DNA of 64,000 bases from Raphanus sativus (lineage: Eukaryota; Streptophyta; Magnoliopsida; Brassicales; Brassicaceae), in the NCBI RefSeq assembly GCF_000801105.2, contig NC_079515.1:37953920-38017919 (forward strand). The letters are read 5' to 3'. The first letter of the stretch is position 1, and every line of letters starts with the position of its first letter. The position numbers and the translations under genes are program-made. This document shows positions 57,969 through 64,000 of the stretch, piece by piece. Below the pieces are notes generated by a model. The model saw only the letters and a list, made by a program, of their open reading frames with translations. It did no database searches and was not told the origin of the DNA.

Positions 57969-58893
57969 TGAAGTTGAGCTTCTTTTTTTTCTAGTAAAGG
58001 TCAGAGCTCTGATGTCGTTTCATTTTCTCTAGTTTTGGCTCTGTTTTAGACAATCTTTGTTCACAAACCCCATGTCGTTTCCGTTTGTCAAAAACTACAC
58101 GTAACTAAACACCTTGATGAGAGTGCAGTCTCGCTTATGACTTGTATGAATGATTTAGTCAAAAAAAGAAGCAAACTGATCAAAAAAAGAAAAACAAAAT
58201 TAGTCAGAGAAAAACTTGTATGAAGATCTTATAACTTATCATGGAATTATAAACTTTGCTCAAAATTTCACATTCTTTCTAAGATATAGGTATGTATACT
58301 CTTAACATTTGTGATTTTTATTGTTTCTTGAGTTTGTTATCTGAAGGTAAGGTTCATTCAAAAGAGAACAATTGAAAAGGAAAGTGAAGACGTCTATTGT
58401 CAAAGCTTGACATGTTGGGAGCTATAAACAAAATTTTGTAAGAGATTAACAATTTTTCTAAACAAATTTGGGACGTTTTTTCCTATGTAGAAAAAATTGG
58501 GAAGCCATAGGCCATTGTTCCTGCCTAGCGTATGGCCCCCCAGGGTAGGTTTAAATGGGTGAAAGAAGAATATGGATCCATCGAAGCCATATTATTATTG
58601 TTAATTCTTTCCTTAAGATTCATATTTTTTTGTTTTACAGTAGTAATTGTAAATTATGATTATCCTTCACTATGTAACACTTTTGTTCTACAAAAAGGTG
58701 GAACTCTGTCATCTTATATTAAACTCAATAAATGAGAACACTTATTGATTCAAGAAAAGAGCAAACATTAGGAAGTTGCAATCTTTTTCATTTTGAAATG
58801 TATAACATCAACACCCATTTCTTGTTGCTAATGCATGATCAAATACAGAGCGTCTATTGCAGTCTTGCAGACCCATTCATTGCTTCTGAACTC
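57969..58893. other. intergenic between REM copy B and DREB2B
   Basis: AT-rich. It contains the DREB2B 3' UTR near its right side. Short open frames have no recognisable domain. Confidence 0.5.
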
Positions 58894-59934
58894 TCAAAGA
58901 TCCAGGAAACCCAAGTCAAAGAACTCGTGACCATTGTGTGGCTCCAGCTCAAGAGGATGTGAATAATCGCCACTAGGCTGTACCTGGCTTTGGTTTTGGC
59001 AAGGATCATTGTGTGGCTCCAGCATAAAAGGATGTGAATCATTACCACCAGGGTGTACCTGCTCTTGGTTCTGGTTTTGGGATGGATCAGAACCGGGTAG
59101 CAGGTCTACATCCAGATCACCAAGGAGTTCATCAACATCAAACAAATCATCCTGATCCCAAAAGCCCTGCTCGTTTTGCATATCAATAGTCCAACCGTAA
59201 TCAGCAACAGTAAGCTCCGGCTCTGGCTCCTGCTGCGGCTGTATCACTTCTTCCTCCTCCTTCGGTTTCTCTAATTCTTTAGTTAACCTGCTCTGATAAT
59301 CCTGCTCAAACTCATCCAGCAAGTAAGAACTCAGCCTGCTATTCACAACATCTCGATGTTCAACCACACTACTGTCCTGCAGCCTACTATCACCATAGCT
59401 TTGCTTAACATCTACAATCTGACTAACTGGTTTAGATTCACAATCAGTATCCTCTCGCTTCACACAAACATCAACACCAATCACCACCTTATCCTCAACC
59501 GTACACACCTCAGACTGACTCGACGTGCTAGTAAACTCAGAGCCAACAGAGCCAGGGAAGTTAAGCCTAGCCAAGGGACCGTACATAACCCTAGCCGCTT
59601 CATCATAGGCACAAGCAGCTTCTTCAGCGGTAGGGAAAGTGCCAAGCCAAAGCCTACTTACTCTGTTAGGTTCCCGTATCTCAGCGACCCATTTACCCCA
59701 AACCCTTTGTCTAACACCTCTGAATCTACAGTTAGTATTCTCTGGTCCTCCTTTGCCTCTCATACAGCCTTTCTTGGAGCCTTTCGCATGAACTATCCGT
59801 CTCTGTTGATTCTCTCCTCCGTTTGAATCTTTCCATTGCTTTAGCCTATCAGCCACTGTCTTACCGTCTGCTCGTGCCCTAGATTTTCTCTTCTTTGATG
59901 ATGTAACGGTTCCGGTTTGTTCATAAACAGACAT
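58894..59934 (-). CDS. DREB2B: DREB2-type AP2/ERF transcription factor
   Basis: A single minus-strand coding exon of 346 residues from ATG 59934. The N-terminus has the basic nuclear signal [13 protein letters not shown] and the DREB2 motif [19 protein letters not shown]. The AP2 domain spans about 70-127 ([20 protein letters not shown] to [10 protein letters not shown]), with the WVAEIREP block and valine at position 14 that favour the DRE core A/GCCGAC. The C-terminus is acidic, with [15 protein letters not shown] and [20 protein letters not shown], and should be an activation region. DREB2 factors activate drought and heat genes. The 5' UTR has a 391-base intron (59935-60325) whose acceptor abuts the ATG. 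The tail contains a 25-27 residue tandem duplication. Context matches At3g11020. Confidence 0.94.
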   Translation of the reverse strand: MSVYEQTGTVTSSKKRKSRARADGKTVADRLKQWKDSNGGENQQRRIVHAKGSKKGCMRGKGGPENTNCRFRGVRQRVWGKWVAEIREPNRVSRLWLGTFPTAEEAACAYDEAARVMYGPLARLNFPGSVGSEFTSTSSQSEVCTVEDKVVIGVDVCVKREDTDCESKPVSQIVDVKQSYGDSRLQDSSVVEHRDVVNSRLSSYLLDEFEQDYQSRLTKELEKPKEEEEVIQPQQEPEPELTVADYGWTIDMQNEQGFWDQDDLFDVDELLGDLDVDLLPGSDPSQNQNQEQVHPGGNDSHPFMLEPHNDPCQNQSQVQPSGDYSHPLELEPHNGHEFFDLGFLDL

Positions 59935-60500
59935 CTACAAGAGATCGAAAAAGATTAGGGCTTGGAAGAAAAAAAAAACTCTCAAGACTCTGAGAACTTT
60001 CGGTAGTAAACGAGACAAGGAAACAGGAAAGGTATCAAATCGAAACGAGTATATATAGGCAAATAAAACTACTTGGTCCCCAAGTTTGTTTCCCTTGCTC
60101 CCCAAGTTTTCCTTTTTTTAGGAAAAAGAAATTTTACCAAAATTATAAAAAAAATCCCGAATTTCTCTTGAGAAATATTCCACAAATCAATCAACACAAC
60201 AACAGCATCTAAAACCCTAAAATCATCAAACCCAAACCCTAGAAAATTGGCATTGGTCGTGGAATCGATGAATCATCAGCTAAAAGCCCAGGAAAAAGGA
60301 AGAAAGAAATCGAGAATCAACGTACCGATTGGGATTATTAGCTCCAAATTTCGATTCGAGTCGATTCTGTAATTCAATGGCTTTTCCTTGCGATCGATTT
60401 GTATATCCTCTTCTTCGGAGTTCTTCGCCTTCTTTCTTGCGTTTAAAAAAAAAAATCAAGGATCAAATATCTCTGAGACTGAAGGGGTTGAGGGGTATTT
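59935..60500 (-). promoter_or_regulatory. DREB2B 5' UTR with intron
   Basis: The minus strand reads TCTCTTGTAG directly before the ATG, a clear acceptor. A CGG-GTACG donor ends a non-coding exon whose low end is 60326. The intron is 59935-60325. The leader exon extends to about 60450-60500. Confidence 0.6.
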
Positions 60501-60601
60501 ATAAACTTTTCTAGATACTTCTGATATTTTACTATTTTATGGGACTGGTGACATGTCACTCACTAACTCGAGTGCTGGACCGTAGATTTAACAGTTGATG
60601 G

Positions 60602-60610
60602 ACACGTGGC
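60602..60610 (-). promoter_or_regulatory. ABRE/G-box in the DREB2B promoter
   Basis: ACACGTGGC, the strong ABRE core, lies about 280 bases upstream of the leader-exon donor. A second ACGCCACG-like motif is 11 bases further. It suggests abscisic-acid or bZIP control, in line with DREB2 regulation. Confidence 0.5.
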
Positions 60611-60619
60611 TTGATACAC

Positions 60620-61747
60620 GCCACGAAAAACACGCACTTGATACGAGTTAATTATTGAATGCTTACTGTGGTTGATAAACAAACACAGAGTCCAAGGGGT
60701 ATTTAATTCAATTAGGAATTTGACAAAAGAAAAGTTCAAGTTATTAGTAAAAAGATCAAAAATATCTTTGACTAATAATTTTACCATATAAAGTTAATTT
60801 TACACAGTTTAGCTGGATTTTAAAGTAGCTTTAAATTTTATGACCATTTTACATTTAATTGGAAATATGTGTTTACAGAAAATTTCACTGTTGATATTTA
60901 CATAAAATACAATAGATTTAACAAAATTTTGATTTTCTTTAGCAAAAAAAAAAAATAATTGATTTTTTTTAAAGAAAATATCATGCATAATCTATAAAAC
61001 GTAAAAATCAAATATTTGTCATTAGCCTCAACCTGATTCAAGTTACAATTGTGGCTTGTGCATTTCCAGATTGTTGGGCTTCAGCTATTAACGGCCACAT
61101 ATTTTAAGGCCTTTATATGATGTGTATCTAAATCTAAATGGACCGAAAGAGAATAAAAACCAATAGTTAACAAATAAACCGAATCTAAAAACTCAAATCA
61201 AATCAATCCGATAAAATTTAATCTGAATCTATAAATAACAAATCAATTTTGTTTTATGATATTTTGGATTATGAATTTTATTTCCGAAAAACTTGAAAAT
61301 TTGGAAGTTCTAAAAAAATAATCATATCAAATCCAAACTCAATCATGAACAAATATGCAAAATAATCGAAAAGAGTATTTCTTTTATTTTAGTTGATGAA
61401 GAAGACTGGCTAAAAACCGATGGATTTGGAATTTTGGACATGATCAAGAAGCTTACTAAAAAAACTAATTTAAACACACACATTTTCTCTATTCGTGTCA
61501 CATTCACAAGCCTTTGAACAAAATGCTTTAACACATGTCAATGAATAATCATTTCTCGTTCTACAAGCAATCTAAGAACCGCGTCAAGTCGACTTTTAAA
61601 CTCTACTTTTCTTTTCTCTATTAATTTAATAAATAAAAAAAATCAACAAAATCAAATAGAGTGCGATTCTTTGATATAGGGAACCATCTTCGTTTTCTTG
61701 TATCAGATACATACTTGTTCAAAAGAATTGACATATTGTTTAAGAAA
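60620..61747. other. intergenic, AT-rich
   Basis: Between the divergent DREB2B and LURP-one-related promoters. Patches such as AACCGAATCTAAAAACTC near 61180 recall the subterminal motifs of hAT-like elements, but no boundary could be placed. Confidence 0.4.
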
Positions 61748-63249
61748 ATGATGAGTGTTGTGGGAGAGATGTTTTGTAATCCCTACACAACGGAGCTGGT
61801 GGTGAGAAGGCGGCGTGAGAGCCTGAAAAAGGATCGTTTTGACGTTTTTGATCTCTCCGACAATCTCATCTTCACCGTCGACGGTGGCACTTGGAACATC
61901 CGCCGTAAACGTGTCCTCCGTGACGCCACCGGAAGTCCTATTCTCTCCATGCGCACCAAGGTTACACAAACACACCTCATTACTAGTAGTTACCTCCATA
62001 TCTATTTCTACAAAGCCAGTTAAGTGTATCTCATCACAAGTGGTGTTTATGATGAAACGACTTGTAAAAATGCTTGGAAAGTTGGCTGCATAATCTAATG
62101 TTTACACCTAGAACGCAACTTTTTATGTGTAAGTATTGCCTAAAATTCAATTTTTAGAAAATTGGTAGATGTCATTAGACCGGCTGAAGGGTTAAATGGT
62201 CCTAATCAAACCATTTTTTTACCAACTTCTCTTAAAAATTTAATTTATAGTATTCTTGTACTATTTCAAACGTAATGTAATGTTTAGTGCCTGGTTACCT
62301 AATAAAGCACCTAATGTTAGAAGAAAACACATCATATTAGTCGATGGGCATATTAATAATTATATCAGAAATAACAAAATAATTAGATTTTTCATCGTTG
62401 GTTGTAAACAATAACTAAAAATTTGATCTGACATCCTAATTATATCAATATAATCCTAAAGATATCAATAACAATATTTTACCGAAAAAAAGATGTCAAT
62501 ATAATATTTACGTAGGTGTGATTAGAGGTGTCTAACAGCATAACTTCTTTTGTAACACATCTAACAACATATCTAATATACTTTTCTCTTCGTTTCATCT
62601 CACAATCAACTGATACTGATGTATTACAAGAAATCACGAGTTAAGAAAAAAAAAATTATTTGTTTGATGGAAGAGATGTGCTATAATGTTTCAGGGTATT
62701 GTAACAATGAGATACAAATGGGAAGTGTTCAAAGGAGAAAGCACAGAGTCCGATGATCTTCTTTTCTCAGTAAGGGAACCAAATCTATTCTCCTTCAAAA
62801 CATCACTTGATGTCTCTTTACCGCCACAACAACCCTCAACGGACTCTAGTAGTATCGAGCCAGATTTTCGAACATCTGGTAGTTACATCGGTTCTTCTTT
62901 CAAACTCTTTGAACCAGTTCATAATACTCTTCTCGCTGAGGTACTATTCTTAACTTCTTACTGAGACTAATCTGTAGGTTACACTAGAAAGGGTTTATTC
63001 AATAACTCGTAGATATTATGTCAGATTTATTTAGCTTATTTCTCTAGTTAACCACCATTTGCACATTATGATCTACACTCTTATGCTTTTTTAACGAGAG
63101 CTCGAACTCTTCAGGTGGTTCATGATTTCTCATGGGGAGGACTTATAATAGGGAAATACAGCTTCAAAGTGAGAGTTAATCCTTATGTCGATTTCGCATT
63201 TGTCATCGCGTTACTTGTAATTGCAGATGATACGTCAAATCTACGTTAG
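61748..63249 (+). CDS. LURP-one-related (DUF567/Tubby-like C-terminal) protein
   Basis: Three exons (61748-61960, 62695-62940, 63115-63249) join in frame to 197 residues, the usual length of plant LOR proteins. The fold is a 12-stranded beta barrel around a hydrophobic helix, like the Tubby C-terminal domain. Visible blocks are VVGEMFCNPYTTELVVRRRR, FDVFDLSDNLIFTVDGGTWN, RKRVLRDATGSPILSMRTK, MRYKWEVFKGES and the closing helix YVDFAFVIALLVIADD. The family includes LURP1, needed for basal defence against oomycetes. The biochemical role is uncertain, though the fold binds phosphoinositides in other proteins. The ATG at 61748 was chosen because it directly precedes the conserved VVGE start. ATG 61661 would add a non-conserved extension. 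Intron 1 is long (734 bases). Context suggests At3g10986 (LOR10). Confidence 0.85.
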
Positions 63250-64000
63250 AGAAGGTTTATGCTTATCTTAGCTGGTTTCTTATACGCATTTTATTCAAAA
63301 TAAGATCAGAAAATGGGCTGTAAATTATTTGTCGTACAACAGTTTCAGATTGTATATTGTTGACTCTTCCTTTTTGGGTACTTGAGGTTTGTCTACATTT
63401 CAAACATATTACCACTTGTATATAGTCTTTATACCTTAAAAACAAACTGAAAGACACTTCTCTATATCCAGTACGAAGATATATGAAACTATAGAAACTG
63501 AGTTCTTAAGGGATGGTAACACAAATGTAAGTAATTAAGTGGTAGACAATATATAATATACTATTGTGAATGTTTTGGTGGGCATGGGACGTTATTGAAA
63601 AACTCGCCCAGCTATTCCAGTGGATGTCGATCTTTGCGTCACTGCATCACGACTAACTTAAATAACGAATACAAAATAATACGCCAAGTATATACTTTTC
63701 TTGGTTTTTATCTCCTAATTAGTTAGTGTTTTTTAATCAGTTCTGTTAATATCTTTCTAACGTCACATCATTTTGGACCTAACGACGCCAAAATTTAAAA
63801 TAATGCGTGTCCACATATGTTCTCAATAAGACGCATGAGTGACTTCTCTCGTAGCTTCCTACGAATTTTTCCTCCGAATCTTTCTCTTTCACATTTTTTT
63901 GGTTGCTTGCGTCAAAAATTACATTTAATAAACGTTATAGTATTTCATTAAAAAAATGTAAACTTGTTAAATCTAAACAATTTTCTAACCCAAATCAGAA
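63250..64000. other. 3' UTR and AT-rich intergenic DNA
   Basis: No gene, RNA or transposon terminus recognised up to the end of the window. Confidence 0.5.

Overview
This window is nuclear DNA from a Brassicaceae plant, probably Brassica, Raphanus or a close relative. It is AT-rich between genes, has short GT-AG introns and Arabidopsis-like proteins, and carries typical crucifer transposons. From memory, the gene order matches the Arabidopsis thaliana At3g11330 to At3g10986 interval: PIRL9, a nucleotide-sugar transporter, Yippee, Alfin-like 2, FAD7, clathrin heavy chain, RPL41, ATL66, an RLP, a Sam50/Omp85 protein, DREB2B and a LURP-one-related gene. Thionin, DC1 and REM (B3) genes are interspersed. 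The colinearity needs a sequence search to confirm.

Layout. 1-9 kb is transposon-rich: the possible 5' end of a minus-strand transcript, a cupin gene cut off after its first exon next to a Helitron 3' end, a tRNA-His, a 100-N gap, and a young non-autonomous LTR retrotransposon beside an orphan 3' exon. 9.2-18.2 kb holds PIRL9, a MULE-type element with a perfect 9-bp target duplication, the nucleotide-sugar transporter and a Yippee gene. 18.9-23.1 kb holds a frameshifted DC1 gene, a hAT-type element, a poly(A) retroposon with target duplication, and a Helitron. 23.5-27.9 kb carries Alfin-like 2 and FAD7, tail to tail. 28.9-32.3 kb is a PIF/Harbinger element with an intact transposase ORF but a replaced left end, next to a Stowaway-type MITE. 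32.7-41 kb is the 30-exon clathrin heavy chain gene. 41.6-47.1 kb has a thionin gene and its decayed tandem copy, RPL41, a MITE, an ATL RING gene, a small hAT element and tRNA-iMet. 47.5-53.2 kb has a frameshifted receptor-like protein and the Omp85 gene. 54.4-58 kb has two tandem REM genes, one intact and one broken. 58.9-60.5 kb is DREB2B, and 61.7-63.3 kb is a LURP-one-related gene.

The genes form no operon or dedicated system. They cover housekeeping (clathrin, RPL41, Omp85, sugar-nucleotide transport), chloroplast lipid desaturation (FAD7), stress transcription (DREB2B), chromatin reading (Alfin-like) and defence (thionin, RLP, ATL, DC1, LOR). I found no previously undescribed biological system. 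The most informative structures are rearrangements: the Harbinger left end replaced by a 92-bp copy of its right flank, a 59-bp duplication that breaks a REM gene, a tandem copy of a splice acceptor inside the Omp85 intron, and a retroposon with a clear target duplication.
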